A stretch of 13,476 nucleotides of DNA from an uncultured Clostridia bacterium (GCA_944381225.1 CALWKJ010000025.1:1-13476), one strand, 5' to 3'. Positions 7,535 to 13,427 are shown, counted from the stretch's first letter. Notes: a model not told the origin generated them from the sequence alone. Made by a program: numbers and translations.

Positions 7535-8113
7535 ATGAAAATCATTTTAGCATCTTCTTCTTTAAGGCGAAAAATGTTATTAAAGAGCATGGGATTAAAG
7601 TTCGAATGTATGATTCCCCAAAAAGAGGAAGATATGACACAAAAAATATCAATTCAAAAATTAAGTGAAAAATTATCTTTTCAAAAAGCAAAAGAAATAT
7701 TTGATGTTACTTATGGAGATAGACTAATTATTGGTTCAGACTGTATGGTATATTACAAAAATAAAAAAATTGGAAAACCTAAAGACGAAAATGAGGCCTA
7801 TAAAATTATTTCAATGTTGTCTGGGCATTGGCATAAAGTTGTTACTGGATTATGTGTAATTGTTCAAAGGAAAAAACAAACTAAAACATATTTAACACAT
7901 GAAATATCAAAAGTGAAATTTAAAAAACTCACTGATGTTGCAATAAGTGAATATTTAAAAACAAAAGATTACATAGGCAAAGCTGGAGCGTATGCGATTC
8001 AGGGAAAATTTGGAATGTATGTAGACAAAATAAAAGGCAATTACTCAAACATTGTTGGGTTGCCAACAAATAAACTATATGATATTTTAAAAAATGAAAA
8101 TATAATGAAATAA
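7535..8113 (+). CDS. maf: Maf-family nucleoside triphosphate pyrophosphatase
   Basis: House-cleaning enzyme that hydrolyses non-canonical or excess pyrimidine nucleotides to the monophosphate and pyrophosphate; some members affect septation. 192 residues, normal length. Family motifs: the N-terminal substrate loop ILASSSLRRKMLL at 4-16, GSDCMV at 67-72 with the catalytic Asp69 (usual ADTVV, so the two residues after Asp differ), GKPKDENEAYKIISMLSG at 80-97, the H-x-V-x-T-G strand at 100-105, and GKAGAYAIQGKFG at 148-160 followed by GNYSNIVGLP. The ATG at 7535 has AAAGGAG at ideal spacing and a consensus promoter. A cysteine synthase-family gene follows after 35 nt and is probably co-transcribed. 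Which nucleotide it prefers cannot be read from this. Confidence 0.92.
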   Translation: MKIILASSSLRRKMLLKSMGLKFECMIPQKEEDMTQKISIQKLSEKLSFQKAKEIFDVTYGDRLIIGSDCMVYYKNKKIGKPKDENEAYKIISMLSGHWHKVVTGLCVIVQRKKQTKTYLTHEISKVKFKKLTDVAISEYLKTKDYIGKAGAYAIQGKFGMYVDKIKGNYSNIVGLPTNKLYDILKNENIMK

Positions 8114-8148
8114 TTAACAAAAAATTATGCCAAAATATAAAATGTTAT

Positions 8149-9096
8149 ATGGATGATTTAAAAAAGTTAGAAAAAGTTAAAAATTTAATTGGAAATACTC
8201 CGTTAATAAAAATTTTTTACAAATACAACGGCGAAATAAGATTTTTGTATGCTAAACTAGAGTGGTACAACTTAACTGGAAGTATAAAAGACAGACCTGC
8301 GTATTATATAATAAAAAACGCAATAAAAAGCAAAAAACTTAAACCAAACCAACTAATTTGCGAAGTTACATCGGGAAATATGGGCATATCAATTTGCGCT
8401 TTAGGCAAAGTAACAAATCATCGCGTAATTGTGTGTATGCCAAAGGATATGAGCGAAGAAAGAAAAAAACTTTTAAAATTATATGGAGCCCAATTAGAGC
8501 TTGTTGACAATTTTGAACAAGCATTTGAAAAAGCTAAATATTATCAAGATAAAGGTGCTTTTTTACCACACCAATTTGAAAATAAAAATAACACATTGGC
8601 ACATTATCAAACAACTGCATCAGAAATTATAAAAAAATTAAATAAAGTTCCTTGTTTTGTTAGTGGAGTTGGGACTGGAGGAACTTTAATGGGAGTTGGA
8701 ACATTTTTAAAAGATAAGTGCGATGCCAAAATAATTGCGATAGATCCAAAAGAATCAAAACTGTTAACTTGTGGAAAAAGTTTTGGCAAGCATCAAATAC
8801 AAGGAATAAGTGATGAAATAATTCCCAAACTATACAACAAATCATTGGTTGATAGAATTGTTTTGGTTTCTTCTGTAGATGCAATAAATATGTCAAAAAA
8901 ACTTGCAAAATGTTTGGGGCTTGGCGTTGGAATATCTAGTGGTGCAAATTTTTTGGGCTGCGTTTTGTCAAATATTAACGGAGCAACAACAGTATTCCCT
9001 GACGACAATAAAAAGTATATTTCTTTAATTAAAACTCAAAAAAAAGAATCAATTTTAACTAAAAAAATTGATCTTTTGGGGTTTGAAATAGTGTAA
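8149..9096 (+). CDS. cysK: PLP-dependent cysteine synthase-family enzyme
   Basis: Fold type II PLP enzyme; family members make cysteine from O-acetylserine (or O-phosphoserine) and sulfide. 315 residues, typical length. Seen: substrate-side IGNTPLIKI at 14-22, PLP lysine Lys47 in GSIKDR, substrate loop TSGNMG at 74-79, phosphate-binding GVGTGGT at 173-179, IQGIS where CysK has IQGIG, and GVGISSGAN near the C-terminus with the Ser that contacts the pyridine nitrogen. The usual TSGNTG has Met in place of the second Thr, and LPHQFEN replaces LLQQFDN, so this is a divergent subgroup and the substrate could differ; diaminopropionate synthases also vary at this loop. The ATG at 8149 has no clear ribosome binding site. 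Its stop is one base from the convergent ABC ATPase gene. Proximity to sufCB fits a role in sulfur supply, by inference only. Confidence 0.85.
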   Translation: MDDLKKLEKVKNLIGNTPLIKIFYKYNGEIRFLYAKLEWYNLTGSIKDRPAYYIIKNAIKSKKLKPNQLICEVTSGNMGISICALGKVTNHRVIVCMPKDMSEERKKLLKLYGAQLELVDNFEQAFEKAKYYQDKGAFLPHQFENKNNTLAHYQTTASEIIKKLNKVPCFVSGVGTGGTLMGVGTFLKDKCDAKIIAIDPKESKLLTCGKSFGKHQIQGISDEIIPKLYNKSLVDRIVLVSSVDAINMSKKLAKCLGLGVGISSGANFLGCVLSNINGATTVFPDDNKKYISLIKTQKKESILTKKIDLLGFEIV

Positions 9097-9097
9097 A

Positions 9098-9757
9098 TTA
9101 TGACTTGCTCGGTTTTTCCACTATTGTTCCATAACTAAAATAAATAACTTTTTTGCATGTTCCTTTAAGTATTTTTTCATCACTTGCAGCTACCAAAGTC
9201 GTTACCTTTTTGCTGATAAAAAGTTTTTTTATTAATTGTACAATATAATCTGTTTCTTCCTGTGATAAACTTTCAAAAATATTATCAATTAAAACTATGT
9301 CTAAAGGCCTAAGTGAAAGTCTTACAAATGAAATTACATATTTTTCATATGTTGATAAATTTTCAACTTTTTGCTCTCTATATCTTTCTAGATTATATTC
9401 AATAAGTGCGTTGTCAACTAAATTTTCGATATCTGTTTCCTTAACTTTGCGTTCTTGCAAAACATATTTAAGATTTTCATATACAGTTTTATTTTCTAAA
9501 AATACTGGTTTTAGTGGAACATATCCTAAATTTACATCATTTTTAAAATCTATTTTTTTTAAATTTATTTCTTTTAAATAAATTTCTCCCCTATCGTATT
9601 TTTCCAATTTCGCAAGCACTCTTAAAAGAGTGGTTTTACCACTTCCCTCATCGCCAATAAGCGCCAAACTTTCTCCTTTTTGCACTTTTAAATTTATGTC
9701 ACAAAGCGCATAGTATTCTCGTATGTATTTAAGATAAAGATTTTTTATTTCTATCAT
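9098..9757 (-). CDS. Degenerate ABC ATPase without a visible permease partner
   Basis: 219 residues with the fold pattern of a stand-alone ABC nucleotide-binding domain (start MIEIKNLYLKY, aromatic A-loop region near 15-16, Walker A GDEGSGKT at 35-42 intact). Almost everything needed for hydrolysis is missing: the Q-loop Gln is Leu82 (GYVPLKP), the signature LSGGQ is LSTYE at 134-138, the catalytic Glu after Walker B is Asn159 (VLIDNIFESLS, Asp158 kept), the D-loop Asp is Ser165, and the H-loop His is Ser192 (VAASDEK). The frame is open and intact with an AAGGGTG upstream, so this looks like a maintained pseudo-ATPase rather than a decayed gene. It probably binds ATP without turning it over. 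It follows the lipoprotein gene by 66 nt; no TM subunit is in the window. Function unknown. Confidence 0.85.
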   Translation of the reverse strand: MIEIKNLYLKYIREYYALCDINLKVQKGESLALIGDEGSGKTTLLRVLAKLEKYDRGEIYLKEINLKKIDFKNDVNLGYVPLKPVFLENKTVYENLKYVLQERKVKETDIENLVDNALIEYNLERYREQKVENLSTYEKYVISFVRLSLRPLDIVLIDNIFESLSQEETDYIVQLIKKLFISKKVTTLVAASDEKILKGTCKKVIYFSYGTIVEKPSKS

Positions 9758-9823
9758 TTTTTCACCCTTAAGATGATAATAACTTATATTTTGTTTTTTT
9801 TCAATCTTTTTTTAGTATTTAAT

Positions 9824-10315
9824 TTACTTAATCGCAAGCTCAAACACTTTTGAAATGTCAAATGTGTTGTAAATCATGCTTTTATTTTCAGTTAAGTCGC
9901 CTACTACAGCTTTTAACGAAATTGTTGAAGATTTATTAGCACTAAGCATAAAAGTAGTATTTAAAGCATTTTTATATTGATTATATTCTGTATTTTTACC
10001 TTTGGCTTCACAAAAAAGTTTTGATAAACTGTAAAATTTATTTTTTTCTAGTATCATTATTTTTATTGAATCTTCGTATTCTTTTTTAATATTTATTTCT
10101 AAATTCTCAACATTGCTTGCAATTAATATATCAGTGCCTAAATTTTTGTAGTTTTCTTCTTCTTGATAAGATACATTAATCGTGTATACATTGGTCCCTT
10201 TTTGACTTACATCAACCATAAATACAGTAATGGCGTGTTCTCCCAAGTCGCAAGCCGTTAAAATGAAAAGAAATACACCTATAAAAATTTTTAAAAATAT
10301 CTTAGTTGCTTTCAT
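9824..10315 (-). CDS. Lipoprotein of unknown function
   Basis: 163 residues. It has a classic lipoprotein signal: Lys at 2 and 5, hydrophobic core 6-19 and lipobox LTAC with Cys22 as the lipidated residue, so the mature protein is anchored to the outer face of the membrane. The rest looks beta-rich with few charged clusters: VYTINVSYQEEENYKNLG, LEINIKKEYEDSIKIMILEK and TTFMLSANKSSTISLKAVVG. A second Cys lies at about 102. I do not recognise the family. The ribosome binding site GGGAGAG (10330-10324) sits inside the hairpin that also looks like the hpf terminator, so expression may be low or conditional. The degenerate ABC ATPase follows; the two may act together at the membrane, which is inference from order only. 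Confidence 0.8.
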   Translation of the reverse strand: MKATKIFLKIFIGVFLFILTACDLGEHAITVFMVDVSQKGTNVYTINVSYQEEENYKNLGTDILIASNVENLEINIKKEYEDSIKIMILEKNKFYSLSKLFCEAKGKNTEYNQYKNALNTTFMLSANKSSTISLKAVVGDLTENKSMIYNTFDISKVFELAIK

Positions 10316-10344
10316 AAAAAATACTCTCCCATAAGAAGAGTATT
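10316..10344 (-). terminator. hpf terminator hairpin that also buries the next ribosome binding site
   Basis: Minus strand: a 10-pair stem (10344-10335 with 10329-10320; eight Watson-Crick pairs AATACTCT/AGAGTATT, then U-G and C-G) around a 5-nt loop, followed directly by a T run (10321-10316). It starts 27 nt after the hpf stop. The 3' arm contains GGGAGAG, the only good Shine-Dalgarno for the lipoprotein ATG at 10315. Confidence 0.75.
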
Positions 10345-10371
10345 CCCATTTATGTATAAAAATTACTTTTA

Positions 10372-10902
10372 TTAATATTTACACTCTATTAAACCCAATT
10401 CTCCGTCTTTCCTGTTGTACAATACATTCACCTTTCCTGTTTCAGCATTTAAAAACACATAAAAATCGTGTTCGATGTTTTCTAAATATTCTTTAGCATC
10501 TTCAACAGTTATTGGATCCAAATCAAAAGTTTTTCTTTTGTATATTTCTTTTTCAATTTCTTTTGGCTTTTCTTCTAAATATTCATATGTTGGCACATCC
10601 ATTGCACCCTTTCTAAGTTTTTCCCTGTTTTTTGAAGCGTATTTAATAATTTGTCGTTCAATTTTTGGCAAAACCACATCTATGTTTTCATACATGTTTT
10701 CTCCATACGTTTCACTTCTATATATATTGCCTTTGTTAGACACTGTTAGTTCAAGTTTAAATCTTTTTCCTTCCATGGCACAAACAACTCTAGCTGTTGC
10801 GTTGTCGTTAAAATATCTAGACAATTTTTCAACCTTCTTTTCAATTAAAGTTCTAAGCCTAACACCAACGTCATAATTTCTTTCAACTATTTCAATTTTC
10901 AT
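10372..10902 (-). CDS. hpf: Ribosome hibernation promoting factor, long form
   Basis: Binds the 30S decoding region in resting cells and dimerises ribosomes into inactive 100S particles. 176 residues, typical of long HPF. The N-terminal domain (about 1-100) begins MKIEIVERNYDVGVRLR and contains the basic helix region VLPKIERQIIKYASKNREKL. A linker leads to the C-terminal dimerisation domain at about 120-176, with KTFDLDPITVEDA, HDFYVFLNAETGKVNVLY and RKDGELGLIE, all family hallmarks. The start at 10902 is chosen over an upstream in-frame ATG at 10962 because GAGGAGG lies 5 nt before it and the family begins here; the extra 20 residues would not fit. A possible promoter lies directly upstream. 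It follows sufB by 67 nt. Confidence 0.95.
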   Translation of the reverse strand: MKIEIVERNYDVGVRLRTLIEKKVEKLSRYFNDNATARVVCAMEGKRFKLELTVSNKGNIYRSETYGENMYENIDVVLPKIERQIIKYASKNREKLRKGAMDVPTYEYLEEKPKEIEKEIYKRKTFDLDPITVEDAKEYLENIEHDFYVFLNAETGKVNVLYNRKDGELGLIECKY

Positions 10903-10918
10903 AAATTCCTCCTCATTT

Positions 10919-10946
10919 ATTATAACAAACTGCATTTTTTTTACAA
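10919..10946 (-). promoter_or_regulatory. Possible hpf promoter
   Basis: Minus strand: TTGTAA (10946-10941), 16-bp spacer, perfect TATAAT (10924-10919) with TG one base upstream (extended -10). Its -10 is only 4 nt from the ribosome binding site, so the expected start falls at the edge of the GAGGAGG. Either the leader is extremely short or the match is fortuitous. Confidence 0.4.
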
Positions 10947-10969
10947 AACAAATAAAGTGCAATTTAAAT

Positions 10970-11878
10970 TTATTTTAAAAAGCCTTCTAATATTTCTTTT
11001 TCTGCTTCGCTTTCACTAAGTCCCAATGTTAACAATTTCAAAAATTGTTCGCCAGCAATTTTTCCAATAGTTGCTTCATGAACCAATGAAGCATTGGGAT
11101 TATTTGCAACAATCTTTGGCACCGAACTAACTTTTGCATTTCCAACAATGATTGCATCACATTCCACATGTGCAAAACACACGCTATTACCTTCAACGTT
11201 AGAATTAAAATATTGGCAACTATCGTCTTTGGCAACAACTCTGGAACTAACTTTTGCTTTAGAATCTGTTCCATTAAGAAAAACATTAAATTCACTTTTG
11301 GCTATTTGATTTTTTGCTGTCAATATTTTTTCATTAATTGCCAAACTTGAATTGTCATTTAAAGTGGCGTTAGTTATTCTTAAACTTTCGTCCACTCCTT
11401 CAATTTGAACGGTTGCAATTTCCATTGTGCTATTTTCTCCCAAAGTTATGTTTGTAATGGGATTTAAAACTTTTTTCCCACTTCCATCACCATGCCCATA
11501 ATGTCTTTCAATATATTTTACTTTGCTGTTTTGGTCAACATAAAAACTGTGTATGCCATCATGTTGAGAAGTGCATGACGAACAGTTATCAACACCACAT
11601 CCCGCAATAATTTTTACATCGCAATTTTTTCCAATATAAAAATCGTTGTAAACTTTATCAGTAATTTCTCCTTTTGTTAAAATAACTGGAATTAAAATTG
11701 TTTGGTTTACTGTGTTGTCCTTAACAATAATATCTATTCCGTCTTTGTCTTTCTTGGAAACAATATCAACAAACTCATTTGTACTTCTCTCTAATAGTTT
11801 ACCATTAACCCTTATATTGTACGCGCCTATATATTCAGCATTGTCAGTTACAATGTTTAATAGTTCTTTTTGCTCCAT
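10970..11878 (-). CDS. sufB: SufB/SufD-family Fe-S scaffold protein (minimal SUF type)
   Basis: Scaffold subunit on which iron-sulfur clusters are assembled together with SufC. 302 residues, much shorter than E. coli SufB and matching the short form found with SufC alone in many anaerobes and archaea. The core is a beta-helix-like repeat of short strands. Seen: QHDGIHSFYV at 105-114, ERHYGHGDG, and the conserved C-terminal part. Cys240 (ECDAIIVGN) and His267-Glu268 (HEATIGKI) match the catalytic Cys and His-Glu region of SufB, and a helical tail follows (GLSESEAEKEIL). Cys94, Cys99 and Cys102 form a CxxxxCxxC cluster of possible metal-binding interest. The start at 11878 is chosen because it lies 1 nt after the sufC stop with GGGGTG upstream; the in-frame ATG at 11914 inside sufC has no ribosome binding site. 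No sufS, sufU or sufD is visible. Confidence 0.9.
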   Translation of the reverse strand: MEQKELLNIVTDNAEYIGAYNIRVNGKLLERSTNEFVDIVSKKDKDGIDIIVKDNTVNQTILIPVILTKGEITDKVYNDFYIGKNCDVKIIAGCGVDNCSSCTSQHDGIHSFYVDQNSKVKYIERHYGHGDGSGKKVLNPITNITLGENSTMEIATVQIEGVDESLRITNATLNDNSSLAINEKILTAKNQIAKSEFNVFLNGTDSKAKVSSRVVAKDDSCQYFNSNVEGNSVCFAHVECDAIIVGNAKVSSVPKIVANNPNASLVHEATIGKIAGEQFLKLLTLGLSESEAEKEILEGFLK

Positions 11879-11879
11879 T

Positions 11880-12578
11880 CTACACCCCACAACCTTTGCA
11901 TGATTTATTTGCATTTGATAAAAATGGCAAAATTTCTTCTTTTTTGCCTAATTTTTCAACTTGGCCAGCATTCAATAACACAATTTTGTTTGCAAGATTA
12001 ATCATTTTTTCTTGATGTGAAATCATAATAAAAATTCCGTTAATTTCTTTTTGAAATTTCGAAAATGTTTCAACCAAATTACCAAAACTCCACAGGTCTA
12101 TTCCTGCTTCTGGTTCGTCAAAAATATTAACTTGTGTATTGCGTGCTAAAACGGTTGCTATTTCTACTCTTTTAAGTTCTCCTCCACTTAAATCTCCACT
12201 CAATTCTCTTGTCATGTATTCTCTTGAACACAATCCAACACTTTTTAAATATTTGCTTAACGCAACATCCTTTTTTGCGTTTGCAATTCTCAAGATGTCA
12301 CACACTCTCAACCCCTTAAACTTAACTGGTTGCTGAAAAGAATAACTAAACCCTATTTTTGCTCGCTGTGTTATTGAAAAATCTGTAATGTCTTGGTCAT
12401 TATACAATACGCTTCCACTTGTAGGCTTTATTATTCCCATGATAATTTTAGCAAGTGTACTTTTCCCAGCGCCATTTGGCCCAGTTATAACTGTAATTTC
12501 ATTATTAAATTTTAAATTTATATTTTTCAATATTTGTTTTCCGTCATGTTCATAACAAATATTTCTTAACTCTATCAT
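11880..12578 (-). CDS. sufC: SufC-type Fe-S assembly ATPase
   Basis: Cytosolic ABC ATPase that drives the SufB scaffold. 232 residues. Seen: Walker A GPNGAGKS at 33-40, Q-loop Gln82 in YSFQQPV, signature LSGGELKR at 130-137, Walker B QVNIFDE with Glu155, then PEAGIDLWSF, a wording typical of the minimal-system SufC, and His188 in the H-loop (ISHQE). The C-terminus ends in a Cys pair (Cys227 and Cys230, CKGCG). All catalytic residues are present. The start at 12578 is chosen over the in-frame ATG at 12608 because GGGAGAG lies 3 nt before it and the family starts at MIELRNI. It is the first gene of the sufC-sufB unit; sufB follows after one base. No transport permease is nearby, in line with the Fe-S role. 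Confidence 0.94.
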   Translation of the reverse strand: MIELRNICYEHDGKQILKNINLKFNNEITVITGPNGAGKSTLAKIIMGIIKPTSGSVLYNDQDITDFSITQRAKIGFSYSFQQPVKFKGLRVCDILRIANAKKDVALSKYLKSVGLCSREYMTRELSGDLSGGELKRVEIATVLARNTQVNIFDEPEAGIDLWSFGNLVETFSKFQKEINGIFIMISHQEKMINLANKIVLLNAGQVEKLGKKEEILPFLSNANKSCKGCGV

Positions 12579-12598
12579 TTTCTCTCCCACTATAGTAT

Positions 12599-12626
12599 AT
12601 ATTAGCATCTATTTATATTTTTTCAA
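12599..12626 (-). promoter_or_regulatory. Probable sufC promoter
   Basis: Minus strand: TTGAAA (12626-12621), 16-bp spacer, TAATAT (12604-12599). The predicted start near 12592 is 4 nt above the ribosome binding site. A second -10-like TATACT overlaps at 12599-12594. Confidence 0.4.
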
Positions 12627-13120
12627 AATTTTTTTATTGTTTAAAAATTTTTTTTAAAATTTAATCACATAAGTTTATCATAAAACTTGCAGACTTTGCT
12701 TAATTTTTTCATTATTGTTTAAATATCTTTACAATGTTTTAATTTACCGTTTTTGTAAAGTTAAATTACGGTTTATATAATTTTTTAAAAACAAATGCAT
12801 CTTATATAACAAAAATCATAATTTACTTTTGGGTTTTCAATAAAAAACAAATTTATTCAGATGGATTTCTATTAAAATATAAGTTTCTTATTGTGGCATT
12901 TTTAATAAAACTATTTTTTAAAGCATATATTCGATTATAACAATCATTTTTTTAAATAACCGATGCAGCTTATTTTTTTATTACTAACTTTATAATTATT
13001 TTCGTTGCAACTTTTTAAATTTCGTAAAATTACTTGTTGCAAAGAGAAAATTAAGCTTGTTCTCTTTCATAAAATAATTTGGAATATATTAAAGTCGGCA
13101 AGATAATTAATTAAAAACGC
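12627..13120. other. AT-rich intergenic spacer with no recognised gene
   Basis: About 490 bp of very AT-rich DNA with long T and A runs and no credible open frame. It holds small inverted repeats (AAGTTT/AAACTT at 12671-12688; AAAGAGAA/TTCTCTTT at 13041-13067) and GTTGCAA twice (13004-13010, 13036-13042). Nothing else is recognised. It separates the suf operon from the promoter at 13121. Confidence 0.6.
13041..13067. repeat. Inverted repeat in the spacer
   Basis: AAAGAGAA (13041-13048) and its exact complement (13060-13067) around an 11-nt loop. No T run follows on either strand, so it is not a clear terminator; it could be a protein-binding site or a weak hairpin. Confidence 0.5.
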
Positions 13121-13149
13121 TTGACATAATACAAATTATGTATTATACT
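13121..13149 (+). promoter_or_regulatory. Strong sigma-70-type promoter reading towards the RNA region
   Basis: TTGACA (13121-13126), exactly 17 bp, TATACT (13144-13149). It is the best promoter in the window and no protein gene follows it, so a stable RNA is the likely product. The expected start is near 13156. Confidence 0.75.
13126..13146. promoter_or_regulatory. Palindrome overlapping the promoter (candidate operator)
   Basis: ATAATACA (13126-13133) and TGTATTAT (13139-13146) are perfect complements around a 5-bp centre, filling the spacer and entering the -10 box. A shifted dyad CATAAT/ATTATG (13125-13140) overlaps it. A repressor could block the promoter here; AT-rich sequence raises the chance of coincidence. 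Confidence 0.4.
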
Positions 13150-13155
13150 CGCTGG

Positions 13156-13380
13156 GATTGAGTTAATAATGTATAAAGCGTCATTTAACTGCAATTAAAA
13201 TTATAACAAAAAGATTAAATATTTGATAGAATAGGCGTAGTACGGCTTTCGCATCACCTTGCTGCCGAGCGAAGCGAACGCCAATCGCACGCATACTCCC
13301 TTGACTTGCGATTATAAGGTGCCCACCTTATCTGGGTGGAAATTTAATACATAGACAAAGATAAGTCTATAACACTAAGC
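13156..13380 (+). ncRNA. Candidate structured RNA or tRNA-operon leader
   Basis: The stretch after the strong promoter has no open frame and becomes clearly richer in G and C from about 13234. A compound hairpin forms at 13234-13282: GGCGT pairs ACGCC outside, and the arm at 13245-13252 pairs 13269-13275 with one bulge. Next comes a perfect 8-bp palindrome ATAAGGTG/CACCTTAT (13314-13331). A competing hairpin, CCACC/GGTGG (13323-13339), shares bases with it, so only one can form at a time. ATAGAC/GTCTAT (13351-13370) forms a third hairpin. Size, lack of coding and a bulged-stem look are compatible with a regulatory RNA such as 6S, but I do not see a decisive family motif. It could equally be the leader of a tRNA operon. 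Ends are approximate. Confidence 0.35.
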
Positions 13381-13426
13381 CGATGGATTGTAGCTCAGCC
13401 GGTTAGAGCACCACCCTGATAAGGTG
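13324..13426. repeat. Inverted repeat between the leader hairpin and the tRNA anticodon arm
   Basis: CACCTTATCTGGGTGG (13324-13339) is the reverse complement of CCACCCTGATAAGGTG (13411-13426) at 15 of 16 positions. The second copy is the anticodon arm of the tRNA-Ile-like sequence. Confidence 0.75.
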
Positions 13427-13427
13427 A
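13384..13427 (+). tRNA. tRNA-Ile(GAU)-like sequence, 5' half only
   Basis: Positions 1-42 of a tRNA-Ile are easily seen: acceptor strand TGGATTG (13384-13390), TA at 8-9, a D-arm GCTCAGCCGGTTAGAGC with normal conserved bases, and anticodon arm CCACC-CTGATAA-GGTG with anticodon GAT at 13418-13420. After GGTG the match stops: base 43 is A and cannot pair with C27, no T-arm with TTCRA and matching stem follows, and no CAATCCA-like 3' acceptor strand appears up to 13476. The first base T is also unusual for this tRNA. The tail instead holds a hairpin AACGAG/CTCGTT (13450-13471). So this is a truncated or interrupted tRNA gene, a tRNA fragment, or an assembly join near the sequence end; the window cannot tell which. 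Confidence 0.6.

Noticed and set aside
8127..8156. Nine-codon upstream frame ending inside the cysteine synthase start
   Set aside because: No ribosome binding site and no regulatory codon pattern; likely chance in AT-rich DNA.
10475..10876. Plus-strand open frame of 133 codons
   Set aside because: It is antisense to hpf, with Ser/Phe-rich composition typical of a mirrored AT-rich gene and no ribosome binding site.
10903..10962. Longer start for hpf
   Set aside because: The added 20 residues have no family match, while the ATG at 10902 has a near-perfect GAGGAGG.
11879..11914. Longer start for sufB inside sufC
   Set aside because: No ribosome binding site; the ATG at 11878 directly follows the sufC stop.
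12579..12608. Longer start for sufC
   Set aside because: It would lie across the predicted promoter, and the family begins at the ATG at 12578, which has GGGAGAG.
13314..13345. T-box riboswitch (GGGTGG and an AUC codon in a loop)
   Set aside because: The required ACCGCG part of the T-box motif, a long Stem I and a downstream terminator with an aminoacyl-tRNA or amino-acid gene are not seen.
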